A stretch of 8,472 nt of DNA from NCBI GenBank assembly GCA_022822125.1, contig JAJECF010000069.1:1-8472 (forward strand). Reading direction: 5' to 3'. The number at the start of each line of letters is the position of its first letter. The stretch's first letter is position 1. Position numbers and translations under genes: made by a program. Positions 1 to 6,780 of the stretch are shown here, in pieces. This DNA is from Alphaproteobacteria bacterium. Its GTDB lineage: Bacteria > Pseudomonadota > Alphaproteobacteria > Bin95. The notes under the pieces are model-generated. The model did no database searches and was not told where the DNA came from. It worked only from the letters and a program-made list of their open reading frames with translations.

Positions 1-305
1 CGCGCGATGGTGTAGAGGTGGGTCTGCGTCAGCGCCATCAGCGTGTAGCCGTCCGCGGGCTTGCCGTTCACATAGGCCTGCGCCGCCGCGCAGCCGCCGC
101 CGCGCTTGTCGACGACAACCATGTCGGTGTCGAGATTGCGGCGCGAGCGGATCATCATCATCCGCGCCGTCGTGTCGGTGCCGCCTCCATACTTGGCGTG
201 GATGACCACTTCGATGGTCTTGCCGCCGGGAAAGTCGTCAGCGGCGCCTGCGGGCAGCGCCAGCATGCCCGCAAGGGCCACTCCGGTCAGGACGGACTTC
301 AACAT
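1..305 (-). CDS. TctC/Bug-family tripartite tricarboxylate transporter substrate-binding protein (partial, C-terminus off the left edge)
   Basis: This is the first 101 residues of a periplasmic solute-binding protein of the TctC (Bug) family, which captures small carboxylates for a TctAB membrane permease. The start at 305 gives a good signal peptide: MLKS, a hydrophobic stretch to about residue 18, then a PAGAA cleavage-type site near residues 18-22. The mature part has the family signature: a first strand IEVVIHAKYGGGTDTTAR (31-48) and, after VVVDKRGGG (63-71), the PADGYTLMALTQTH segment (83-96) typical of these proteins. An AGGAGAAG ribosome binding site lies about 7 bases upstream of the ATG. 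Full members are about 320 residues, so roughly two thirds is missing beyond base 1. It lies 81 bases downstream of an acyl-CoA dehydrogenase on the same strand. The ligand cannot be told; tctA and tctB, if present, would lie further left. The family call is firm. Confidence 0.9.
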   Translation of the reverse strand, partial: MLKSVLTGVALAGMLALPAGAADDFPGGKTIEVVIHAKYGGGTDTTARMMMIRSRRNLDTDMVVVDKRGGGCAAAQAYVNGKPADGYTLMALTQTHLYTIA

Positions 306-335
306 CGGGACTTCTCCTCTCGTCGGGGACATTGC

Positions 336-356
336 CGGCCCCGCCCTGCGGGGCCG
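336..356 (-). other. GC-rich hairpin between the acyl-CoA dehydrogenase and the TctC gene
   Basis: A perfect 9-bp inverted repeat (CGGCCCCGC and GCGGGGCCG) with a 3-base loop lies in the 81-base gap between the two minus-strand genes. No T-run follows it on either strand, so it is not a classical rho-independent terminator. It could pause or stabilise the transcript and lower expression of one gene relative to the other. In DNA this GC-rich a short stem can also arise by chance. Confidence 0.35.
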
Positions 357-386
357 ATTGCAACGGGACGCCGGCGAGGTGCGCGG

Positions 387-1625
387 CTACTCCGCGGCTT
401 GGGCGGCGCGGGGCGGCCAGTCGACCTGGCGGCGCATCTCCAGCCGCGCGATCTGCTGGCGATGGACCTCGTCCGGGCCGTCGGCGAAGCGCAGCGCCCG
501 CATTCTCGACCACATGAAGGAGAGCTTGAACGCCTGGCTCATCGCGCCGCCGCCATGGGCCTGCATGGCGTCGTCGATGACCTGCAGCGCCATGTTCGGC
601 GCCGCCACCTTTATCATGGCGATTTCCTGGCGCGCGGCCTTGTTGCCCACCGTGTCCATCATGTAGGCGGCCTTGAGCGTCAGCAGGCGGCACATCTCGA
701 TATTGATGCGCGCGTCGGCCACCCGCTCGCGGAAATTGTCGCGGTCGCCGACCGGCGTGCCCCAGGTCACGCGCTCGGTGCCGCGCCGGCACATCATCTC
801 CAGCGCGCGCTCGGCCACGCCGATGATCCGCATGCAGTGGTGGATGCGGCCGGGGCCGAGGCGGCCCTGCGCGATCTCGAAGCCGCGGCCCTCGCCGAGC
901 AGCATGTTCGAGGCCGGCACGCGCACATCCTTGAAATCGACCTCGCCATGGCCGTGCGGCGCATCGTCGAAGCCCATCACGTTCAGCATCCGCACGACCT
1001 CGATGCCCGGCGCGTCGGTCGGCACCAGGATCATCGACTGCTGGTTGTAGCGCGGGCCGGTCGGGTCGTTCTTGCCCATGAAGATCAGGATCTTGCAGCG
1101 CGGGTCGCCGATGCCGGACGTCCACCATTTGCGCCCGTTGATGACATACTCGTCGCCGTCGCGCTCGATCCGGCTCTCGATATTGGTGGCGTCGGAGGAA
1201 GCGACGCGCGGCTCCGTCATGGCGAAGGCGGAGCGGATTTCGCCCGCCAGCAGCGGGTCCAGCCACTGCTTCTTCTGCTCCGGCGTGCCGTAGCGCTCCA
1301 GCACTTCCATGTTGCCCGTATCGGGGGCGGAGCAGTTGAAGACTTCCGGCGCCCAGTTGATCCGGCCCATCACCTCGCAGACCGGCGCGTATTCGAGGTT
1401 GGTCAGGCCGCCGCCGAGTTCGCTTTCGGGCAGGAAGAGGTTCCAGAGGCCCTCCTCGCGCGCCTTCTCCTTCAGCTCCTCCAGGACCGGGATGACCTTC
1501 CAGCGGTTGTCGCCCTCGTCCAGCTGCTCGTAATAGACCTCTTCGTTCGGATAGACGTAGCGGTCCATGAAGTTCTGGACGCGGCCGACCAGCTCCTTCG
1601 TCCGGTCGTTGTATTCGAAGTCCAT
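387..1625 (-). CDS. Acyl-CoA dehydrogenase, ACAD10/ACAD11-like subgroup
   Basis: A complete 412-residue FAD-dependent acyl-CoA dehydrogenase. It has the usual three parts: an alpha-helical N-terminal domain (about 1-130), a beta-barrel middle domain beginning at the flavin/substrate motif [18 protein letters not shown] (134-151) with RKWWTSG (165-171), and a C-terminal helical domain with [10 protein letters not shown] (355-364) and [10 protein letters not shown] (379-388). The latter segment, and the long N-terminal region with [13 protein letters not shown], resemble the ACAD10/11-like branch rather than the short-chain enzymes. At the position of the MCAD catalytic Glu (in YEG) this protein reads ADG, so Asp382 may be the base, as I recall for this branch. 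The ATG at 1625 has a GGAGAGGGA ribosome binding site. The gene lies 71 bases downstream of the Ldh2-type oxidoreductase on the same strand. The acyl-CoA substrate is not determinable; a branched or hydroxylated acyl group is only a guess. Confidence 0.93.
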   Translation of the reverse strand: MDFEYNDRTKELVGRVQNFMDRYVYPNEEVYYEQLDEGDNRWKVIPVLEELKEKAREEGLWNLFLPESELGGGLTNLEYAPVCEVMGRINWAPEVFNCSAPDTGNMEVLERYGTPEQKKQWLDPLLAGEIRSAFAMTEPRVASSDATNIESRIERDGDEYVINGRKWWTSGIGDPRCKILIFMGKNDPTGPRYNQQSMILVPTDAPGIEVVRMLNVMGFDDAPHGHGEVDFKDVRVPASNMLLGEGRGFEIAQGRLGPGRIHHCMRIIGVAERALEMMCRRGTERVTWGTPVGDRDNFRERVADARINIEMCRLLTLKAAYMMDTVGNKAARQEIAMIKVAAPNMALQVIDDAMQAHGGGAMSQAFKLSFMWSRMRALRFADGPDEVHRQQIARLEMRRQVDWPPRAAQAAE

Positions 1626-1685
1626 CGGGTTCCCTCTCCGGAGTGTGCAATCTGCTCGTTCGACCCTAGCGCAAGACGGGGACCG

Positions 1686-1709
1686 CCGAAAGCGGGCTAT
1701 GCCTTTCGG
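1686..1709 (-). other. Inverted repeat straddling the Ldh2-family stop codon
   Basis: A 7-bp perfect inverted repeat (CCGAAAG and CTTTCGG) with a 10-base loop spans the TAG stop of the Ldh2-type gene at 1697-1699, just before the gap to the acyl-CoA dehydrogenase. No T-run follows, so a terminator call is weak. It may be a processing or attenuation hairpin, or chance. Confidence 0.2.
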
Positions 1710-2707
1710 GCAAGGTCCTGCACGGTGGCGTAAAGCGTGTCCTCGACCGTAATGCCCTCTTCGGCCGTGCGGGCGCGGTTGGCGAGGCGCCGGTCGCCCG
1801 GCAGCCGCGCATCGCCGTCGGCGAGCAGCCGTTCGAACAGCCCTTCGACATGCGCGGGGAATCCGGGGCCTGCGAGCCGGACCGGGTCGATGGCGATGAA
1901 GGACTGGCAGGTGTTGGCGGGCCCGCCGTCATTGTTGTAGGCGGCCTTGCTTTCATAGCCGAAGAAGCCGCCGGAGAGGCCTCCGGTCATCAGTTCCACC
2001 ATGAGTGCGATCGCCGAGCCCTTGTAGCCGCCGAACGGCAGCTGCACGCCCTTCAGGATCTCCGCCGGGTCGGTCGTCGGCTGCCCGTCCGGGCCGAGGC
2101 CGGCGCCGGGCGGCGCCTCGTGGCCGTCCCGCGCGGCAATCTGGAGCTCCCCCCGCGCCGTCGCCGAGGACGCCTGGTCGAAGACCATCGGCGCCCGGCC
2201 GCCGGCGCGCGGGCAGGCAAACGCCATCGGGTTGGTGCCGAACAGGGCCCTGGTGCCGCCCGCGGGCGCAACGAAGCTCTGCGAATTGATGAAGGTGAAC
2301 GCAACGAACCCCTCCTCGGCCAAAGGCTCGATGTCCGGCCACAGGGCCGAGAAGTTGAGCGAGTTCCGGACCGTCATGCAGGCCACGCCCTGGGCGCGGG
2401 CCTTCTGCGCCAGCAGCACGCGCCCGCGCGCGATGGACAGCGGCGCGAGGCAGCGCCGGCCGTCTATGGCCACGAGCCCCGGCGCGGCATCGACGATGTC
2501 GGGTTCCGCCTGCGGGTCCGCGCTGCCGCTCTGCACCGAGGCGATGAAGCCCGGCAGGCGGAAAAGGCCGTGGCTCTTGCAGCCGTCGGCCTCCGCGCGG
2601 GTGATGTGGTCGGCGGTCGCCTCCGCCTGGGCGCGGGAGACGCCCGCATTGGAAAAGGCGTCGAAGGCGAGTGCGCGGCATTCCTCAAGCGAAATTGTGG
2701 CGGCCAT
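1697..2707 (-). CDS. Ldh2-family (malate/L-lactate/ureidoglycolate dehydrogenase-like) NAD(P)H oxidoreductase, possibly a cyclic imine reductase
   Basis: A 336-residue protein of the Ldh2 family, NAD(P)-dependent enzymes that interconvert 2-hydroxy and 2-oxo acids or reduce cyclic imino acids. Visible family motifs are [11 protein letters not shown] (44-54, with the expected active-site His46), [13 protein letters not shown] (155-167, cofactor-binding region) and [21 protein letters not shown] split over 226-246. The stretch [19 protein letters not shown] (115-133) and the GGYKGSAIA form look to me more like the piperideine/pyrroline-2-carboxylate reductases (DpkA/LhpD) than malate dehydrogenases, but this is from memory. 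Asn118 sits where many relatives have His. The frame stays open 47 codons upstream, but the ATG at 2707 is preferred because GGAGGAA lies about 9 bases before it and because the upstream codons are non-conserved and would overlap the divergent neighbour. It is first in a likely minus-strand group with the acyl-CoA dehydrogenase. Family is firm, substrate open. Confidence 0.88.
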   Translation of the reverse strand: MAATISLEECRALAFDAFSNAGVSRAQAEATADHITRAEADGCKSHGLFRLPGFIASVQSGSADPQAEPDIVDAAPGLVAIDGRRCLAPLSIARGRVLLAQKARAQGVACMTVRNSLNFSALWPDIEPLAEEGFVAFTFINSQSFVAPAGGTRALFGTNPMAFACPRAGGRAPMVFDQASSATARGELQIAARDGHEAPPGAGLGPDGQPTTDPAEILKGVQLPFGGYKGSAIALMVELMTGGLSGGFFGYESKAAYNNDGGPANTCQSFIAIDPVRLAGPGFPAHVEGLFERLLADGDARLPGDRRLANRARTAEEGITVEDTLYATVQDLARKA

Positions 2708-2728
2708 ACCCGATCTTCCTCCATGCGA

Positions 2729-2756
2729 TTGCGGAGCCGGTTCCGCAGCATAGACT
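2729..2756 (+). promoter_or_regulatory. Possible sigma70-type promoter for the enoyl-CoA hydratase gene
   Basis: TTGCGG (2729-2734) and TAGACT (2751-2756) are separated by 16 bases, matching the consensus at 3 of 6 and 4 of 6 positions. This would place the transcription start about 20 bases before the ATG at 2785. It is the best promoter-like pair I found in the 77-bp divergent region, but is weak by sequence alone. Confidence 0.3.
2730..2747. promoter_or_regulatory. 18-bp near-perfect dyad, candidate operator in the divergent intergenic region
   Basis: TGCGGAGCCGGTTCCGCA is an inverted repeat with 16 of 18 positions symmetric: 6-bp arms around a CCGG core with one mismatched pair. It falls between the putative -35 and -10 boxes of the plus-strand gene and about 23 bases before the opposite start codon. 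That position suits a repressor or activator acting on both divergent genes. No regulator gene is visible in the window, so the binding protein is unknown. Confidence 0.4.
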
Positions 2757-2784
2757 TGGCGCTTCACGACGAGGAAGCCGCGAG

Positions 2785-3537
2785 ATGCGTATCCACACCG
2801 AGGACCTTGGAGGGCATGTGACCCTCGTGCGGATCGAGAACGAGGCACGCCGCAACGCCATGACGCGGGCGATGATGGTCCACCTCGCCGATCTCTGGGA
2901 CGAGCTGGAGGCGGGAGACGCGCGCGCCATCGTGCTCACCGGCGCGGGCGGCAACGGGTTCTGCAGCGGCGCGGATGTCTCGGGAGACCTGTCGGCCTCG
3001 CCGGAGACGGCCGCGGCGGTGGCGCGCGCGCTGCTCAAGACGAAGCGCTACCGGAAGCCGATTGTCGCGGCGGTCAACGGCGACTGCGTCGCGGGCGGAA
3101 TCGAATTGCTGATCTCCACCGACCTGCGCGGCGCCGCGCCGCACGCCCGCTTCGGGCTGCCGGAGGTCAGGTGGGGCATCTATCCCTTTGGCGGTGCGGC
3201 GACCAAGCTGGTGCGCCAGATCGGCTATGTGCATCTCATGGACATGATCCTGACCGGGCGCCTGCTGGACGCGGAGGAGGCCCGCGCCATCGGCCTCGTG
3301 AACGCGGTGCTGCCGGCGGGGGAGCTGCTCGACTGGGCGGTGGAGAAAGCGCGGTCGATCGCCGCCAACAGCCCGGCGGCCGTGCAGGCGGTGAAGGAGC
3401 AGATCACAGCGGGGCTGGAGGAGTGGACGCTCTCCCAGGAGCCGCGCGAGCAGGCGCTCGGCGACCGGGTGCGCGCCTCTCCCGATTTCGGGGAGGGCGT
3501 GGCCGCCTTCCTGGAGAAGCGCCAACCGCAATATTAG
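2785..3537 (+). CDS. Enoyl-CoA hydratase/isomerase (crotonase) family protein
   Basis: A 250-residue crotonase-fold protein acting on acyl-CoA thioesters, most simply hydrating a 2-enoyl-CoA in fatty or branched-chain acid breakdown. The oxyanion-hole segments are GNGFCSGADVSG (56-67) and NGDCVAGGIELL (98-109). The two acidic residues used by enoyl-CoA hydratases appear conserved: Glu107 in GGIELL and Glu127 in FGLPEVRWGIYPFGG (123-137). The C-terminal region carries LTGRLLDAEEARAIGLVNAV (156-175), normal for the family, and the length is usual. The ATG at 2785 was chosen because GAGGAA lies 8 bases upstream and homology begins at once; the frame is open for 38 more codons upstream, but these lie in the divergent promoter region. 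The neighbour on the opposite strand is the Ldh2-type gene, and the FO synthase follows after 80 bases. Exact substrate is unknown; an isomerase role cannot be excluded. Confidence 0.92.
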   Translation: MRIHTEDLGGHVTLVRIENEARRNAMTRAMMVHLADLWDELEAGDARAIVLTGAGGNGFCSGADVSGDLSASPETAAAVARALLKTKRYRKPIVAAVNGDCVAGGIELLISTDLRGAAPHARFGLPEVRWGIYPFGGAATKLVRQIGYVHLMDMILTGRLLDAEEARAIGLVNAVLPAGELLDWAVEKARSIAANSPAAVQAVKEQITAGLEEWTLSQEPREQALGDRVRASPDFGEGVAAFLEKRQPQY

Positions 3538-3617
3538 CCCGCGGCCCCATGGACCTTCCGGTCCGCCTGCGCCATATGTTTGCCCCATTCGGCAGTCCGC
3601 CGCTAAGGTCGTTCGCG

Positions 3618-6038
3618 ATGGAACTCCTGCACTATATCGACCGTCGTCCGGAGCCGCGCGAGGCGCTGGCGCTCGCCGATTGCGGCGACCTCGACGGACT
3701 CATGGCCGCAGCGGCCTGGCTGCGCGACCGGCTGCACGGGCCGCGCATCAGCTATTCGCGCAAGGTGTTCGTGCCTCTGACGCATCTCTGCCGGGATGTC
3801 TGCCATTACTGCACCTTCGCCAGGCCGCCGCGCCGGGGCGAGGCCGCCTATATGACGCCGGAACAGGTGCTGGAGGTCGCGAGGGCGGGCGCGGCGGCCG
3901 GCTGCAAGGAAGCGCTGTTCACGCTCGGCGACAAGCCGGAACGGCGTTACCGCGCAGCGCGCGAGGCGCTGGCGGAACTCGGCTACGGGACGACGCTCGA
4001 CTACCTGAAAGCGATGGCGCAACTGGTCTTCGAGGAGACCGGCCTGCTGCCGCACCTCAATCCCGGCCTGATGACGGCGGAGGAGCTGGCGGGGCTGCGC
4101 GGCGTTTCGGCCTCGATGGGCATCATGCTGGAAAGCGCCTCAGACCGGCTCTGCGAAAAGGGCATGCCGCATTACGGCTCGCCGGACAAGCTGCCCGCGC
4201 GCCGCCTCGAGACCATCCGGCTCGCGGGCGAGGCGAAGGTCCCGTTCACCTCCGGCATATTGATCGGCATCGGCGAGACCCGGCGCGAGCGCATCGAGGC
4301 GCTGCTGGCGCTGCGCGAAATCGACGACGCCACCGGCGCGGTGCAGGAGATCATCGTCCAGAACTTCCGCGCCAAGCCGGATACGAAGATGGCGGGTGCG
4401 CCGGAGCCGGGGCCGGAAGAACTGCTCTGGACCATTGCTGCCGCCCGGCTGATCTTCGGGCCGGCCGCCTCGATCCAGGCGCCGCCCAATCTCTCGCCGG
4501 GCGCGCTCGGGCCCATCGTGGCGGCGGGCATCGACGACTGGGGCGGCGTCTCCCCGGTGACGCCGGATTTCGTCAATCCCGAAGCGCCCTGGCCGCATCT
4601 GGAGGCGCTCGCGCGAGAAACCGCAAAGGCCGGAAAGCAGCTTGTCGAGCGCCTGACGGCCTATCCGCGCTACCTGAATTCCGACTGGCTGGCGCCGGCC
4701 GTGCTGACGCGGGCCCTGCAGCTTTGCGATTCCGAGGGCCTGGCGCGGCCGGACGACTGGTCGCCGGGCGAACTGACGACGCCGGAACCGATCCTGCGGC
4801 GGGGCGCGGCGAGCGCGGATGTCGCGGCGATCCTGGCGGATGCCGAAGCGGGCGCGGCGCCGGACGAGGCCGGCATCGTGCGGCTGTTCCGGGCGCGCGA
4901 CGACGACTTCCACGCTGTCGGCGAAGCGGCCGACCGGGTCCGCGCGCGGCTTGCGGGCGACACCGTCACCTATGTCGTGAACCGCAACATCAACTACACC
5001 AATGTCTGCTATTTCAAATGCCAGTTCTGCGCGTTTTCGAAGGGCCGGCTTTCCGAGAACCTGCGCGGCCGCCCCTATGACCTCGACCTGGGTGAAATCC
5101 GCCGCCGCGTCGCCGAGGCCTGGGAGCGCGGCGCGACCGAGGTCTGCATGCAGGGCGGCATCCATCCCGACTATACGGGCCGCACCTATCTCGACATTCT
5201 GGACGCGGTGAAGGCGGCGGCGCCGGATATCCATGTCCACGCCTTCACGCCGCTGGAGGTGTTCCAGGGCGCGCATACGCTGGGCATCTCCGTCGAGGCC
5301 TTCCTGAAAGAGCTGAAAGCCGCCGGCCTCGGCACCCTGCCGGGCACGGCGGCGGAAGTGCTGGACGACGAAGTGCGCCGCATCATCTGTCCTGACAAGA
5401 TCGACACGCAGCAATGGCTGGATGTCATGGAGACGGCGCACGGCCTCGGCATTCGGTCCACGGCTACGATCATGTACGGCCATGTCGAGCGGCCTGTCCA
5501 CTGGGCGCGCCACCTGCTGCGGCTGCGCGCCCTGCAGGAGCGCACCGGCGGTTTCACCGAATTCGTGCCGCTGCCCTTCGTCCATATGGAAGCGCCGATC
5601 TACCTGAAGGGCCGGGCGCGCCGGGGGCCGACCTTCCGCGAGGCGGTGCTGATGCATGCGGTGGCGCGCCTCGCGCTCGCGCCGCATTTCGTCAATATCC
5701 AGACCTCATGGGTCAAGATGGGGCCGGAAGGCGTAGCGGCGGCGCTGGCGGCCGGCGCGAACGACCTCGGCGGCACGCTGATGAACGAGAGCATCACCCG
5801 CGCCGCCGGCACGGTCCACGGGCAGGAAATGGCGCCGCACCGCATGGAGGAGACGATCCGCGCGGCAGGACGCCGGCCGGTCCAGCGCACCACGGATTAC
5901 GGCCGCCCGCCGGAACTCCAGGTCCTGCGCTCCCGCCAGGCCGCGCCGCTCGCCGATGTGGTGGAGACGCCCGCGCGCAAATACGAACGCGCCGGCCCCC
6001 GCGCCCTCTACCGCCCCGGTTCGGCCGCGGCCGGGTGA
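3618..6038 (+). CDS. fbiC: Bifunctional FO synthase (fused CofG-CofH; 7,8-didemethyl-8-hydroxy-5-deazariboflavin synthase)
   Basis: An 806-residue fusion of two radical-SAM enzymes that together build FO, the deazaflavin chromophore of coenzyme F420, from tyrosine and the flavin precursor 5-amino-6-ribitylaminouracil. The CofG half (about 1-345) has SYSRKVFVPLTHLCRDVCHY (45-64), with iron-sulfur ligands C58/C62/C65, then LGDKPERRY, HYGSPDK and GILIGIGETRRER (213-225). The CofH half (about 445-806) has VVNRNINYTNVCYFKCQFCA (453-472), with C464/C468/C471, then CMQGGIHPDYTG, EFVPLPFVHMEAPIY and GANDLGGTLMNESITRAAG (713-731). Both clusters look intact. A linker of about 100 residues joins the halves. 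The ATG at 3618 is used because similarity begins there; upstream in-frame ATGs at 3549 and 3576 are possible, and the ribosome binding site (TAAGGT) is weak. The frame also runs back into the hydratase gene, which is an overlap artefact. No cofC, cofD or cofE is visible. The stop overlaps the next gene's start (TGATG). Confidence 0.95.
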   Translation: MELLHYIDRRPEPREALALADCGDLDGLMAAAAWLRDRLHGPRISYSRKVFVPLTHLCRDVCHYCTFARPPRRGEAAYMTPEQVLEVARAGAAAGCKEALFTLGDKPERRYRAAREALAELGYGTTLDYLKAMAQLVFEETGLLPHLNPGLMTAEELAGLRGVSASMGIMLESASDRLCEKGMPHYGSPDKLPARRLETIRLAGEAKVPFTSGILIGIGETRRERIEALLALREIDDATGAVQEIIVQNFRAKPDTKMAGAPEPGPEELLWTIAAARLIFGPAASIQAPPNLSPGALGPIVAAGIDDWGGVSPVTPDFVNPEAPWPHLEALARETAKAGKQLVERLTAYPRYLNSDWLAPAVLTRALQLCDSEGLARPDDWSPGELTTPEPILRRGAASADVAAILADAEAGAAPDEAGIVRLFRARDDDFHAVGEAADRVRARLAGDTVTYVVNRNINYTNVCYFKCQFCAFSKGRLSENLRGRPYDLDLGEIRRRVAEAWERGATEVCMQGGIHPDYTGRTYLDILDAVKAAAPDIHVHAFTPLEVFQGAHTLGISVEAFLKELKAAGLGTLPGTAAEVLDDEVRRIICPDKIDTQQWLDVMETAHGLGIRSTATIMYGHVERPVHWARHLLRLRALQERTGGFTEFVPLPFVHMEAPIYLKGRARRGPTFREAVLMHAVARLALAPHFVNIQTSWVKMGPEGVAAALAAGANDLGGTLMNESITRAAGTVHGQEMAPHRMEETIRAAGRRPVQRTTDYGRPPELQVLRSRQAAPLADVVETPARKYERAGPRALYRPGSAAAG

Positions 6039-6395
6039 TGCCGGGGCGCTCCATGCAGGAGTCGCCGTTCCGGGTTGACGAAGCGCTTCTGCGGCGGATG
6101 ACAGCGGCCATCGTCGAGGCGGCCGACCCCGAGCGGGTGATCCTTTTCGGCTCACGCGCCCGCGGCGACGCAGGGGCGGACTCGGACATCGATCTTGTGG
6201 TCGTCGAGGCAGAGCCGTTCGGGCCGGGACCGCGGCGCCGAAGAGACGCGCCTCTGGCGCGCGCTCGCGAAATTCCATGTCCCGAAGGACATCCTGGTTT
6301 ACAGCCGGGACGAAGCCGAGCGCTGGCGCGGCTCCCTCAATCATGTGCTCGCGCGTGCGCTCCGCGAAGGCAGGGTGCTCTATGAGCGACCTTGA
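6038..6395 (+). pseudogene. Minimal nucleotidyltransferase (MNT, MntA-like antitoxin) with a frameshift
   Basis: The first part, from ATG 6038 (or ATG 6053), encodes a nucleotidyltransferase fold: RVILFGSRARGDAGADSDID (33-52), with the GSRARGD motif and the SDID metal-binding aspartates D50 and D52. After EAEPFG the frame loses similarity. The expected continuation, ETRLWRALAKFHVPKDILVY and then a region ending in LYERP with a TGA at 6393-6395, lies in the next reading frame. The switch falls in 6221-6230 (GGGCCGGGAC) and is explained by one inserted or two deleted bases. Small MNT proteins of about 105-115 residues usually pair with a HEPN toxin, which they silence by adding AMP. The rejoined product is about 118 residues. 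The gene starts inside the FO synthase stop, so it would be translationally coupled. Sequencing error is possible, but the truncated partner next door supports real decay. Confidence 0.8.
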
Positions 6396-6436
6396 GCAGG
6401 CGCGCGAGTTGGCCCGCGCGGCAGACACCGCCGGTA
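6382..6436 (+). pseudogene. N-terminal remnant of a HEPN-domain (HepT-like) gene
   Basis: An ATG at 6382 overlaps the end of the MNT frame by 14 bases, the arrangement typical of MNT-HEPN pairs. It begins MSDLEQARELARAAD, which resembles the start of HEPN proteins of about 120-135 residues. Similarity then stops near 6427, and from 6437 the DNA encodes the DUF1491 gene on the opposite strand. The R-x4-6-H active-site region of HEPN RNases, which lies much further along, is absent. The frame itself stays open to 6648, but only as an antisense reading of DUF1491. The short match alone would be weak; the position after an MNT gene makes the call. Confidence 0.55.
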
Positions 6437-6766
6437 TCACAACAGGACTTCCACCGGCTCGTCGAGGGGGTGGCGGCCTTCGCGGTCTTCTATTTCGAGC
6501 ACCCAGAGGTCGGGGTCGCGGGCGGTTTCGCGGGCGATTTCCTCGTCCGTATCGGCCTCGGGGCCGGGCGGCCGGGCGAGCCAGCGGCGGCGGTCGCCGT
6601 CGGTCCAGGCCGGGCGCAGCAATTGCGCCGTGCCGTCGAGGCGGTTGAGCTTCAGCAGCACCGCGCCCGCTCCGTCGAAGCCGCGCCGCGCCACCTGCGC
6701 CGCGCAGCCCCGCACGGAAGCGGCGCGGATGCACGCCTGGATATAGACGCGGGGCGTCAGCGCCAT
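6437..6766 (-). CDS. DUF1491 family protein
   Basis: A 109-residue protein of unknown function that I recognise as DUF1491, a small family known essentially from Alphaproteobacteria. Characteristic parts are the start with an RVYIQACIRAA helix (6-16), ARRGFDGAGAVLLKLNRLDG (27-46), and the C-terminal DPDLWVLEIEDREGRHPLDE (84-103). It has no signal peptide or membrane segment, so it is probably cytoplasmic. It starts 14 bases after the dioxygenase stop on the same strand, with only a weak GAGG upstream, suggesting co-transcription from fabD and translational dependence on the gene before it. Its 3' end abuts the HEPN remnant coming from the other strand. The family call is good; I assign no function. 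Confidence 0.85.
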   Translation of the reverse strand: MALTPRVYIQACIRAASVRGCAAQVARRGFDGAGAVLLKLNRLDGTAQLLRPAWTDGDRRRWLARPPGPEADTDEEIARETARDPDLWVLEIEDREGRHPLDEPVEVLL

Positions 6767-6780
6767 GGCGGCGCCGGGCC

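Noticed and set aside
18..1733. Long plus-strand open frame of 571 codons opposite the acyl-CoA dehydrogenase
   Set aside because: The product is a low-complexity Arg/Ala/His-rich sequence with no family resemblance, and it lies antisense to a clear gene. High GC leaves few stop codons.
1850..2821. 323-codon plus-strand open frame opposite the Ldh2-type gene
   Set aside because: It has no recognisable domain and is composed of the complement of a well-supported gene.
2708..2848. Longer start for the Ldh2-type gene at 2848
   Set aside because: It would run through the intergenic dyad and the divergent hydratase start, while the ATG at 2707 has a strong GGAGGAA site.
3551..3564. GGACC-TTCC-GGTCC hairpin between hydratase and FO synthase as a terminator
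   Set aside because: The stem is only 5 bp and has no T-run, which is too weak to separate the two genes transcriptionally.
3171..3617. N-terminal extension of the FO synthase frame into the enoyl-CoA hydratase gene
   Set aside because: The extra residues are an out-of-frame reading of the hydratase and have no FbiC similarity. Family similarity begins at the ATG at 3618.
4140..5687. 515-codon minus-strand open frame inside the FO synthase
   Set aside because: It mirrors the strongly conserved radical-SAM gene and shows no motif of its own, so it is a GC artefact.
6221..6230. Programmed frameshift in the MNT gene
   Set aside because: There is no classical slippery heptamer or evident downstream pseudoknot, and the adjacent HEPN truncation makes simple decay or a sequencing error more likely.
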